DNA of 19,063 nucleotides from AM-0621 sp964573505 (GCA_964573505.1 CAZNMS010000134.1:1-19063), one strand, 5' to 3'. Positions 8,432-15,510 are shown, numbered from the stretch's first letter. Made by a program: numbers and translations. Notes: a model not told the origin generated them from the letters alone.

Positions 8432-9787
8432 TCACACCTTCTCGGCATGCTTCTTCGCGCGGTGTTTGGCGTGCTGACGGTCGAAGGCTCGCTGACGTTC
8501 TTCTTCCGTTTGCTTATGCAGTTGGCGCAGCAGCTTTGTCTGAGCGGCGGTCAGTTCTTTGTTGCGACGGCCCATCGCTCGCGCGGCGGTGCTGATGCCG
8601 CTGTCGAGATCAAAATGCTCATCAAGTCCGCCGTGCCACACACGCGTAAAGCTCGGGATGTGCTTCGGACAAAGCTCGCCGCCCGGCAGCACCATCGCCA
8701 TCACTCCGACCGCGCTCCCGGTGTTGAACAAAGTGCCGATCGCGGTCTTCGTGTGATCGCCAATGAAGCAGCCGACCTTCGGTGAGCCCGAGTCGATCAG
8801 CTCTCCTGACAACGGCACCTTCACGTTCGAATAATCGTTCTTCAGATCGCTGTTCGAAGTCAGCGCGCCGAGATTCACCCAACTGCCGACATAGCTGTGT
8901 CCGAGAAACCCGTCGTGATACTTGTTGGAGTAGCCCTGAATGATCGAGGCTTCGATCTCGCCGCCGATGCGACAAACGGGACCAATCGACGTTCCCGCCT
9001 TGACGTTCGCGCGGAAGAGTTGCGATCCCGCTCCGATGTGACAGGGGCCTTCGAGTCTCGTGAAGGCTTGCACTTTCACACCGACATCAATGAAGACCGG
9101 CCCGAGCCGCGCGTCGATCACAACGAACGGGTCAACGCTCGCCGTCGGATCGACGAAGACCTTCGAGCTATCGCCCAAGATCGAAACGTGATGGCCGAGC
9201 TTGCCCATTGGTCCGATCTGTTGATGCGGAGCGAGCGGCACTTGCGGGCCCATTGGCGTTTGCGACTGAGGCACATCGCGACCGGCGATGTCGGTGCAAA
9301 GCACGTCGCCATTGAAGTCGACGAGATCCCATAATCGCTGCGCCATTTGGCCGCCGGCGTCGATGCCGTCGCGTGAAGCGGCGATGCGGGCGAGGTTGTC
9401 GTCCCAATGCAGTTCATCGAGCAGCGGAGCTTCATCCCGTTCAAGCCACATGAAGGCGATCTCACCATTCACGAGCCCGACGTTGTTCTCATTGGCCTTG
9501 CTGATTTGCTCAAGCGCATCGCCCGTCGCGAGCCAGCGGCCATTAATGAGCAGCGTTCTCTGCCGCGCCAGCCAGCTCCAATCATTGACTCGCGCTTCGG
9601 GATGCTCCTCTTTATAGACATCCGCCAAAACGGGTCTGAGGAACGCGCCCCATTCAGTGACATCGAGGCATCGCAGCCCGCGCTCGCGCGCCGAGAACTG
9701 ACCGCAGAGCAATTCAAACACTGGCCGCGTCAAAGTGAGCGGTGCAAAACCGAGTGTTCCGGAGTCTTCAAAGAAAGCAATTCGCAT
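8432..9787 (-). CDS. GlmU-like sugar nucleotidyltransferase with left-handed beta-helix
   Basis: 451 residues from ATG 9787, chosen because AAGGA lies 8 nt upstream and the protein then opens as family members do, MRIAFFEDSGTLGFAPLTLT. The N-terminal half resembles a nucleotidyltransferase of the alternate GlmU type (TIGR03991-like), with the PLTLTRPVFEL motif at 16-26 and ARERGLR at 33-39. Residues about 200-385 form a hexapeptide beta-helix typical of acyltransferases, including SNSDLKNDYSNVKVP near 311-325. The likely role is making a nucleotide-activated (N-acetyl)hexosamine, or a related sugar, in the cytoplasm. The last 45 or so residues (405-451) are an unusual Arg/Lys/His/Gln/Glu-rich helix-like tail. 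A longer frame starts at 9847 but adds 20 unrelated residues. It is followed by the ELM1-like gene on the same strand. Confidence 0.87.
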   Translation of the reverse strand: MRIAFFEDSGTLGFAPLTLTRPVFELLCGQFSARERGLRCLDVTEWGAFLRPVLADVYKEEHPEARVNDWSWLARQRTLLINGRWLATGDALEQISKANENNVGLVNGEIAFMWLERDEAPLLDELHWDDNLARIAASRDGIDAGGQMAQRLWDLVDFNGDVLCTDIAGRDVPQSQTPMGPQVPLAPHQQIGPMGKLGHHVSILGDSSKVFVDPTASVDPFVVIDARLGPVFIDVGVKVQAFTRLEGPCHIGAGSQLFRANVKAGTSIGPVCRIGGEIEASIIQGYSNKYHDGFLGHSYVGSWVNLGALTSNSDLKNDYSNVKVPLSGELIDSGSPKVGCFIGDHTKTAIGTLFNTGSAVGVMAMVLPGGELCPKHIPSFTRVWHGGLDEHFDLDSGISTAARAMGRRNKELTAAQTKLLRQLHKQTEEERQRAFDRQHAKHRAKKHAEKV

Positions 9788-10047
9788 GGTCCCGATCCTT
9801 GGGGCCTTCAACTGAAACACGATGCAGCCATCCATAGCCGCCCGCAAAGCGGCGGGCTTATATCGGCGACACGAAAACCGGAGAAGACGGGTCTCGCAGC
9901 CATAGGTCGGGAATCCGTCCCGACCGAAAGCGGACTCACCGTTTCATCAACGCAAAGGTCCTTCGTCAGAGAAGAAGCCGGTCTGAGAGCGTCGCAAAAA
10001 GTCGTCGCCCGCTCGCCCCTTTGCCGCTTGCCTCTCGCCTCTCGCCC
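9788..10047. other. Intergenic region with hairpins downstream of the TIGR03545 gene
   Basis: A perfect hairpin GGTCGGGA (9905-9912), loop, TCCCGACC (9918-9925), and a second one, GCCCGC with GCGGGC near 9838-9857, lie between the TIGR03545 stop and the GlmU-like start. The part next to the stop (about 10008-10050) is a degenerate CCTCTCG/CTCGCC-type tract. These could end transcription of the upstream gene or be dispersed repeats; no clear T-run decides it. Confidence 0.5.
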
Positions 10048-11898
10048 TCATCGAAAGATCGACTTAATCCCGTCGAGCTTCGAAGGATCGAGCGCGATGT
10101 TCCCGGTCTTCGGCACGAGGCTCTTGAGCGTCGTCTCTTGCAGATTGAGTTGCTCGGTCACGTTGCCGTACTTGCCGTTGAACTGCGTGATGAGCTGCGC
10201 CTTCTTCGCTTTGAACTTCTCATCAAGCTGAGCGACGAGCGCGTCTTGTTGAGCCGAGAGTTCATTGCCGATTGCGTCCTTGATGCCGTTCGCGATTGCA
10301 GGACCGAGATTCGTCTTCAGCTTCATCTGCGGTCGCTTCACGGTGCCGGCGAGCGTCACAGTCGCTTCGACTTTGCTGACTCCGTCGAGCGAATGAGTGA
10401 TGAGCCGTTGCAGTCGCTCGTCGAGCTTCTCTTTCACTTCAGGCTGAAAGCGAGCCGGGCGCTGCACCATATAGATCGTGCCCGAGAGGTTGCCGTTCTC
10501 GGAACGAATCGAGCCGGTCCACTTCGAACGCTCGGCCGAGACGTGCAGCACGAACGAGTCTTTGTCGCCGAGATCGAGCTTGATCGGCTCTTCATAGGTG
10601 TATTCGAGATCGAGATCGTCGACCGGCAGCTCCTGAGTGCGATCGAACGACGCTTTGATTTCCGCTTGGCCGAAGCCGGTTGCATTGAGTCGCGCCACAA
10701 ACGGCTTGCCGACAAGCTTCGGGTCCGAGTTCACATCCTTGATGTCGCCCTTGACCTGCATGCGATGCCCGCCGATGTCGCCCTCACCTTTCAGCTCAAC
10801 CAGTCGCACCATGTATTTCGGCAGCGGGAACTTGTTGGGGAACAAGATGTCTTCGCCAACAAACCGCTCGGGCTTCGGCGGATGAGCGATCTCGTCAACG
10901 CGACCATTGACCCAGTTCAACCATTCGAGCGTCTGTTGCACGCGGAGATTGAGCGTCGGACCGAGTAAGAATTCTGACAGGCTATCGCTGTCGAGCACGA
11001 GATCATTGAGCTTGCGACGAATCTCAGCGGTGTCTCGCTTACGGGCTTCGTCGAGTGCTTTGAGGTCTTCCTTTGCTTTGCCCGGAAGCACTTCGAGTTC
11101 GCGCTTCATGACCTCCAATTCCTTCAGCAGCCGCATGCTGTCGTCGGCGACCTTCAGGTAGTTGTCGATCTTCTTATTCGTGTCACCCTTCTTCGCGCCA
11201 TCAACGGTCGACTTGATGAGCTTCACTTTGCCTTCGAGCCCTTTGACCTTTGCTTCAACGGCGTCGATCGAATCCTTCCACTCATCTTCAAGCTGATCAG
11301 CCAATCGCACGGTTTCGAGACGGCGCGGGTCGTACTCCAGCTTCGCGCGTTCCAGCAGGTTCTTGCCCCAGTCTTTGCCGAGTTTCTGCAACTCGTCGGT
11401 AATGCTCGGAGCATTCGGGTCTTCGGGCTCAACGGGCATATTGGGCAGCAGCCCTGAGTCCGCTCGCTTCGTGCCCCAACTCAGGCCAGTGATCGATGCC
11501 TTGTCGACAATGTACGACCCCTTCGCGAGCGCGAAGCCGTCGATCTCGCCAGTGAGGTCCGCGAACTCAAAGAGGTTCGTGCCCGGCTGATTGCGATTGG
11601 CTGCCGCGACCTTCGTCATCTTCAAGCGCGGCGGGAAGAACTTCGTTTCGAAGACCGGTATGTCGACCTTCGCCCGCACCGCCGTCTGCCCCGCAGTCAC
11701 GAGCCCGAATCTCACGAGCGGATCAAACCCGTAAGTGAAGAATCCCCAAACTCCGGCAACGATCAAGCCGCGCGAGATGATGTAGCTCCAGCGCGGACCT
11801 AAGCCCGACGTCTTCCTGACGGGAGTCGTCGCGAGAGCCGGCTGAGCGTTCGAGGCGGCTGTAACTTCTGTGACAGCAGGTTGCGTTTCAGTCGTCAT
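10048..11898 (-). CDS. TIGR03545 family protein, membrane-anchored with coiled coil
   Basis: 616 residues. After a polar N-terminus of about 35 residues comes one membrane segment (about 38-57). Most of the protein is predicted to lie beyond it, probably in the periplasm. Residues about 190-340 are charged and coiled-coil-like; the C-terminal half alternates beta-type segments and includes VTLAGTVKRPQMKLKTNLG, which recalls the ends of AsmA/DUF748-type proteins. TIGR03545 is, to my knowledge, an uncharacterised family of outer-membrane-bearing bacteria that often occurs as a pair with TIGR03546; that partner lies just upstream at 12210-12713. A role in envelope lipid handling is inference from the AsmA-like look. 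TAGGA (minus strand, about 11909-11913) precedes the ATG by 10 nt. Confidence 0.8.
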   Translation of the reverse strand: MTTETQPAVTEVTAASNAQPALATTPVRKTSGLGPRWSYIISRGLIVAGVWGFFTYGFDPLVRFGLVTAGQTAVRAKVDIPVFETKFFPPRLKMTKVAAANRNQPGTNLFEFADLTGEIDGFALAKGSYIVDKASITGLSWGTKRADSGLLPNMPVEPEDPNAPSITDELQKLGKDWGKNLLERAKLEYDPRRLETVRLADQLEDEWKDSIDAVEAKVKGLEGKVKLIKSTVDGAKKGDTNKKIDNYLKVADDSMRLLKELEVMKRELEVLPGKAKEDLKALDEARKRDTAEIRRKLNDLVLDSDSLSEFLLGPTLNLRVQQTLEWLNWVNGRVDEIAHPPKPERFVGEDILFPNKFPLPKYMVRLVELKGEGDIGGHRMQVKGDIKDVNSDPKLVGKPFVARLNATGFGQAEIKASFDRTQELPVDDLDLEYTYEEPIKLDLGDKDSFVLHVSAERSKWTGSIRSENGNLSGTIYMVQRPARFQPEVKEKLDERLQRLITHSLDGVSKVEATVTLAGTVKRPQMKLKTNLGPAIANGIKDAIGNELSAQQDALVAQLDEKFKAKKAQLITQFNGKYGNVTEQLNLQETTLKSLVPKTGNIALDPSKLDGIKSIFR

Positions 11899-12209
11899 CC
11901 TTGACGGTTCCTATTTAAGAGACGCTCGTGCGAGAGCCCGAACGTTGAAGCCAATGGGACGAATAGGACCGATAAGACTCAGAGGACGAATGCCGAAAAC
12001 CTATTGGTCCTATCTGTCCTCTAAGGCGAGCGGCCGATGGAAACGTCCCGATTAGCCATCGCGGTCTTCGTAGCCGAAATCGTTAGATTTCGGGGGCTCG
12101 ACCACGGCGTCCGAAATCTAACGATTTCGGCTACTGGTAAATTCCTATCTGCCGCTCGCCTAAGTCCTATGGGTCCTATCTCTTGTTGCTGGCACCTTGC
12201 GATCGCGGC
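11899..12209. other. Repeat-rich gap between the TIGR03546 and TIGR03545 genes
   Basis: This 311-nt gap is a nest of repeats. Outer units are degenerate GGTCCTAT/ATAGGACC-type words on both strands. AGGCGAGCGGC (12024-12034) has a perfect inverted partner GCCGCTCGCCT (12151-12161). Between these arms lies family B copy 2 (12070-12134). No gene is supported. The two genes are on the same strand and may still be co-transcribed through it. Confidence 0.75.
12070..12134. repeat. Dispersed palindromic repeat, family B, copy 2
   Basis: 65 bp, with nearly perfect inverted arms GTAGCCGAAATCGTTAGATT and AATCTAACGATTTCGGCTAC at the two ends. Each arm is also a small hairpin (CGAAATC, loop, GATTTCG). 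It matches 3645-3709 in length and in most arm positions, while the central 14-nt spacer differs. It sits inside an 11-bp outer inverted repeat. Confidence 0.87.
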
Positions 12210-12713
12210 TCAGTTCAACTTCCCGGTGATCTCCGCACCTTGCAGCACGCTCACGACTTTGTACTTCGCGAGTTTGTCGCCCCACTTCGGTGTGTACTTC
12301 GCAAACAGCGGCAGCGTTGCCCAATAGATCGGGATGAGCAGGACGAGTCCTAAGACCGTCGAGCCCATCACGACTGTGTTGTTGAAGCGGGTCCATGGGA
12401 CGAAGGGCAAGTTGTAGAGCTCGGTCCAAGTGGCCTGCAGAGACTCGTGCGTCAGCACTTCTTCACCGATCAAGTGCGAGAACGGGTCGATGAAGATCGC
12501 GATCCAAGAAACGCAGATCGCCGTCAGCACGCCGACGCCGAGATTCACTCGCAGCGCGCCGAGCACGACCATCAGCACGATCGCGATCAGGTTGCCTTTC
12601 GGGACGAGTCCAATCGCCACTCCGAGTGCGCATCCCAATGCCATCTGCTGCGGAGTGGCATCAACAACGAGCGCCTTCGCAAACATGCGAATCGGCTTCA
12701 GAAAGAAGAACAT
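12210..12713 (-). CDS. TIGR03546 family (DUF2062-like) inner-membrane protein
   Basis: 167 residues, very hydrophobic. Membrane segments are visible at about 22-38, 42-58, 58-76 and 112-137. The N-terminal part, with ATPQQMALGCALGVAIGLVP followed by KGNL, matches the DUF2062 pattern in which an amphipathic stretch and a conserved Gly/Pro segment precede paired helices. This family is the usual partner of TIGR03545, which follows downstream on the same strand after a repeat-filled gap. Its function is unknown; an envelope role is likely from location. AAAGGA lies 6 nt before ATG 12713, which supports this start. Confidence 0.85.
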   Translation of the reverse strand: MFFFLKPIRMFAKALVVDATPQQMALGCALGVAIGLVPKGNLIAIVLMVVLGALRVNLGVGVLTAICVSWIAIFIDPFSHLIGEEVLTHESLQATWTELYNLPFVPWTRFNNTVVMGSTVLGLVLLIPIYWATLPLFAKYTPKWGDKLAKYKVVSVLQGAEITGKLN

Positions 12714-12736
12714 CAGCAGTCCTTTGCAGTTAATTC

Positions 12737-12880
12737 CTCGTTCCCAAGCTCTGCTTGGGAACGCCCCATCGGCAAGCTCTTGCTTGCCGTCTGGTTCGCT
12801 TTACGCCGTCTCCGCGAGCATGGCGTCACTGGAAGCAGAGCTTCCCATGCGTGCGTTCCCAAGCAGAGCTTGGGAACGAG
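12737..12880. repeat. Twin-hairpin repeat, family D
   Basis: A 144-bp element whose 27-bp ends, 12737-12763 and 12854-12880, are perfect reverse complements. Each end is also a hairpin, CGTTCCCAAG, 5-nt loop, CTTGGGAACG. The interior adds two smaller hairpins (GGCAAGC with GCTTGCC near 12771-12788, and GGAAGC with GCTTCC near 12831-12846). It fills the gap between the M48 gene end and the TIGR03546 gene start. Reading frames through it are translated repeat. Confidence 0.9.
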
Positions 12881-12895
12881 TACGCCGCGCACGTC

Positions 12896-13804
12896 TCAAT
12901 GAAATCGCGTTGAACCGGCGAGCGACGGTTCTTTGATGTTCGTTGACTCGACCGTGACGAGCTTGATGCCGAGACCAATCTTCTCCGGCGCGGCGTTGTA
13001 GAGCTCCATTGCCTTCGGCAGTGCTGCTCGCAGATCAGCAGCTCGCTGCGCGTCCGACGGATGTGTCGACATCCATGCGGGCTGCTGCTTGCCGCCTTTT
13101 GCTCCTCCGAAGCGCTCCCAAAATCGCGGAGCCTCGCTCGGGTCGTAGCCCGCCTTTGCGAGCAGATCGATGCCGATGAGATCCGCTTCGCTCTCGTGCT
13201 TGCGGCTGTATGGAAGAATTACTCCATACTCAGACGCAACGCCATAGGCGGTTTGCACGATCTTCTTTTTGGAGTCGTCTTGCTCCTGCATGACCCAATC
13301 AACGGCTTTGCCGCCGAGGTTCTTGATGTTCTGCTGAGTCATGCGTTCGCCGCCGTGCCGCGCTAAGGCGTGCGCGATCTCGTGCGACATCACAACGGCC
13401 AATCCCGCTTCGCTTTCGCAGATGGGGATGATGCCTTCATAGACCGCGACTTTGCCGCCGGGCAGACAGAACGCGTTCTGAGTGTCGGACTTGATGACTT
13501 TGAACTCCCATTCGAAGTCATCGCGACCGGCCACTGCGGCGATGCGTTTGCCGACTCGCTCAACAGCACTGACATAGACGTTGTTCTGAGAAGGCGGCTC
13601 CTTCTTGAGCACGTCTTGATACGCGGTCGCTCCGAGTTGCATCTCTTGAGCTTCCGGGACGAGCACGAGTTGTTGCCGTCCGCTCACAGGAGTCGTGCGA
13701 CAACCCCAACATACGAGGCACGCACCAACAACACCGACGCCCAATGCGAACGGTTGCCATTTGCGACTGACCAGTCGCGACAAAGAGGTCTTGAGCAGCG
13801 CCAT
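12896..13804 (-). CDS. M48 family metallopeptidase, probable lipoprotein (LoiP/BepA-like)
   Basis: 302 residues from ATG 13804, preceded by AAGGA at 7 nt. The N-terminus is a signal/anchor sequence, and Cys35 followed by RTTPVSGRQQLVLVPEAQE aligns with the lipidated Cys of LoiP/BepA-type proteases; the residues before it are not a textbook lipobox. The zinc site HEIAH is at 141-145 and the third ligand is probably Glu204 in ESEAD (204-208). The protein ends with a short tail after the M48 domain and has no TPR region. Such proteases act in the periplasm on misfolded or misassembled outer-membrane proteins. The open frame extends 69 codons upstream, but that would place the signal peptide inside the protein. 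Divergent from infC. Confidence 0.92.
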   Translation of the reverse strand: MALLKTSLSRLVSRKWQPFALGVGVVGACLVCWGCRTTPVSGRQQLVLVPEAQEMQLGATAYQDVLKKEPPSQNNVYVSAVERVGKRIAAVAGRDDFEWEFKVIKSDTQNAFCLPGGKVAVYEGIIPICESEAGLAVVMSHEIAHALARHGGERMTQQNIKNLGGKAVDWVMQEQDDSKKKIVQTAYGVASEYGVILPYSRKHESEADLIGIDLLAKAGYDPSEAPRFWERFGGAKGGKQQPAWMSTHPSDAQRAADLRAALPKAMELYNAAPEKIGLGIKLVTVESTNIKEPSLAGSTRFH

Positions 13805-14187
13805 CTCCGAATCCTTGAAGTGCAGCCTGCGAGCGCAGAGGTGAGATGAGGTCGATGAGTTCGACCTAGAAGAAGGGAAGAGGCCGGCAGAGTGAGTTCG
13901 CCAGCGGAAGGGGCGCGAGTCATACGAGAACCGCGAAAAGCGACTCAAGACGACTTTCAGCGCACGCTCACAGGCCATTCGTCTCTGCATGACTTCGGCA
14001 TGATTGCGCATTGCGAGCCTCAGTGGCCGCCGTCTCGCGGTCTTAACACTGAGTCACTCAAGAGCATCAGTGTCACTGGTCGAAACGTAGACGCGGCTTC
14101 GGAAGACCGCGCTTGAATGAAGTTGATTCCGGCAACGATCTCATCGGACCGAGCAGACACGAACGCACTCTCGGTCAAATCAACTTC
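13805..14187. other. Divergent gap upstream of the M48 gene and infC
   Basis: About 380 nt before the predicted infC promoter hold no gene that I can support. Several short frames on both strands (60-75 codons) lack Shine-Dalgarno sites and show no recognisable protein. The M48 promoter must lie here but was not located. Confidence 0.6.
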
Positions 14188-14216
14188 TTGACGCTTGTAA
14201 ATACGAGCGATACAAG
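14188..14216 (+). promoter_or_regulatory. Predicted sigma70-type promoter of infC
   Basis: TTGACG (14188-14193, 5 of 6 consensus) and TACAAG (14211-14216, 4 of 6) are separated by exactly 17 nt. Transcription would start near 14223 and leave a leader of about 115 nt before the infC start. It is the best match I found in the gap, by eye only. Confidence 0.5.
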
Positions 14217-14273
14217 GCACCGCCCTTTTGGCCGGAAATCCTTATGTTTTCCGCATTTTCTGATCGAAGAGCC

Positions 14274-14291
14274 GCAGCCGTTGTCGGCTGC
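14274..14291 (+). promoter_or_regulatory. Leader hairpin upstream of infC
   Basis: GCAGCCG, loop TTGT, CGGCTGC is a perfect 7-bp stem within the predicted infC leader, about 45 nt before the start codon. No T-run follows. It may be a regulatory or transcript-stabilising element. Confidence 0.45.
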
Positions 14292-14325
14292 CGAATGAAC
14301 CTTCGATGTATCACGACCTAAAAGT

Positions 14326-14340
14326 GAGGACACAGCAATC
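14326..14340 (+). promoter_or_regulatory. infC: infC Shine-Dalgarno and non-AUG (ATC) start codon
   Basis: GAGGA at 14326-14330 is followed after 7 nt by ATC (14338-14340) in the infC frame. The first in-frame ATG (14398) has no Shine-Dalgarno, being preceded by CAG/CCG-rich sequence. No ATG, GTG or TTG occurs in frame between the upstream stop (TGA, 14296-14298) and 14398. ATC, like the ATT of E. coli infC, is a codon that IF-3 disfavours. Confidence 0.7.
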
Positions 14341-14889
14341 GAACGCAATCCCAGGATTCCTGATTCGCAGCAGCCGCAACGGCAGCCGCAGCAGCGAATG
14401 AACGACCAAATCCGAATCAGCCCGATTCGAGTGATCGACCAAGAAGGAACAATGCTCGGCGTCATTCCCACAATCGACGCGCAACGTATGGCCCGCGAGG
14501 CCGGAGTCGATCTGGTAGAAGTGAGCCCCAACGAGCGGCCCCCAGTTTGCCGCATCATGGACTTCGGCAAGTTCAAGTATGAGTCGAAGAAGAAGCAGGC
14601 CGCGAAGCAAGCAAAGGCTCATCAGACGGTCCTCAAAGAAATTCGCCTAAGACCTAAGACCGGCGATCACGACATCGAATTCAAGGTCAAGCAGGCGCGA
14701 GGATTCTTGGAGCACAAGGATAAGGTCAAAGTGAACGTCGTCTTTCGTGGTCGCGAGCACGCTCACCATGAACGCGGCAAAGAAATCCTGGCGAAGGTTG
14801 CAGAGTTGCTGGACGACATCGCGAAAATCGAAAAAGGCGCGATGCTCGAAGGCAAGCAGATGTCGATGGTCGTTGCCCCGAAGGCATAG
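14338..14889 (+). CDS. infC: Translation initiation factor IF-3
   Basis: IF-3 binds the 30S subunit, blocks early 50S joining and proofreads the start codon and initiator tRNA. The protein has 183 residues from ATC 14338, against about 180 in E. coli; starting at ATG 14398 gives only 163 and a bare N-terminus. The added 20 residues are polar (IERNPRIPDSQQPQRQPQQR), similar to N-terminal tails seen in other bacterial IF-3. The N-domain begins at MNDQIRISPIRVIDQEG. A Lys-rich linker (SKKKQAAKQAKAHQ) joins it to a C-domain with the family motifs KEIRLRPKTGDHD and FLEHKDKVKV. It heads the infC-rpmI-rplT-pheS cluster. A hairpin with terminator features follows the stop. Confidence 0.93.
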   Translation: MERNPRIPDSQQPQRQPQQRMNDQIRISPIRVIDQEGTMLGVIPTIDAQRMAREAGVDLVEVSPNERPPVCRIMDFGKFKYESKKKQAAKQAKAHQTVLKEIRLRPKTGDHDIEFKVKQARGFLEHKDKVKVNVVFRGREHAHHERGKEILAKVAELLDDIAKIEKGAMLEGKQMSMVVAPKA

Positions 14890-15263
14890 CCAATTGGCGT
14901 CGACATTACGTTGATTGTTCCGTCCCGCCGACTCGCTGGATTTGGCCAGTGCGAGTCGGCTTTAACGGTCAGGACGGCGAATTCCCGAGCTGTTTCTCAG
15001 CATCTTTCAGGGTGCTGTGCGATCGCTGGAATTTGGCGGGGTGAGACCTCATAGTCCCGCCCCCTTTCGCCCCGCCCAAGAGCGCATTGGGGCGATTTCA
15101 CGAGAGCAAGAATGCTCTCACACCATGCTGGCGGCTCATGTCGCTGTCGGGACGAGTTCGGCAATGGATGCCGAGTTAACGTCCGTTCGATTGAGCGACC
15201 GCGTTCGTCGCGCCGTCGCCGACCAGCAGGTTATTCACACTCTATTCAAGACGGTGGAGAGAA
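14890..15263 (+). promoter_or_regulatory. Hairpin-rich leader of rpmI-rplT
   Basis: This 374-nt space in an otherwise tight ribosomal cluster begins with a terminator-like hairpin (14927-14963). It then has GC-rich pairing around 15034-15090, a perfect hairpin GAGAGCA, loop AGAA, TGCTCTC (15102-15119), and a stem TCGGCA/TGCCGA (about 15158-15174). Known rpmI-rplT leaders bind L20 or act by attenuation; this one may do so, as inference. Open frames here have no support as proteins. Confidence 0.55.
14927..14963 (+). terminator. Terminator or attenuator hairpin after infC
   Basis: A perfect 10-bp stem, GCCGACTCGC (14927-14936) with GCGAGTCGGC (14951-14960), is followed by TTTAA. The T-run is short, so termination may be partial. 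It would let infC and rpmI-rplT be expressed at different levels. Confidence 0.65.
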
Positions 15264-15464
15264 ATGCCAAAGCAGAAAACACACAAAGGATCGAAGAAGC
15301 GATTCAAAGTGACCGCGTCCGGCAAAGTGACGAAACGCAGTCCGAACAGAGGCCACTTGCAGAGTGGTAAGACCCCGAAGCGGAAGCGTCAGCTCCGTAA
15401 GGGTGCTCTCGTGACTGGTACTGTCGCGAAGAAGATCATCAATGTTCTTCGCCCCAGCCTGTAG
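15264..15464 (+). CDS. rpmI: 50S ribosomal protein L35
   Basis: 66 residues, the usual size. It opens with MPKQKTHKGSKKRFKVTASG and carries the typical KRSPNRGHLQSGKTPKRKRQ stretch, Lys/Arg-rich throughout. GGAGAG lies just before the ATG. It is followed after 46 nt by rplT, the conserved order, and preceded by the long leader. A structural component of the 50S subunit. Confidence 0.97.
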   Translation: MPKQKTHKGSKKRFKVTASGKVTKRSPNRGHLQSGKTPKRKRQLRKGALVTGTVAKKIINVLRPSL

Positions 15465-15510
15465 TTCGGATTCCAGTTTCTCACACTCCTAACATCAGAG
15501 AGTTTTTGCC

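Noticed and set aside
8196..8435. 79-codon minus-strand frame between the GlmU-like and ELM1-like genes
   Set aside because: It starts at GTG without a Shine-Dalgarno, overlaps both neighbours and reads like translated repeat sequence.
11899..12880. CRISPR array
   Set aside because: Repeats are few, palindromic, of different families and not evenly spaced, and there are no cas genes.
12447..12902. Plus-strand frames opposite the TIGR03546 gene and repeat D
   Set aside because: The downstream part is the palindromic repeat, and the rest is antisense to a clear membrane protein.
14020..14298. Short frames on both strands upstream of infC
   Set aside because: No ribosome sites, no recognisable protein features, and they overlap the likely infC promoter and leader.
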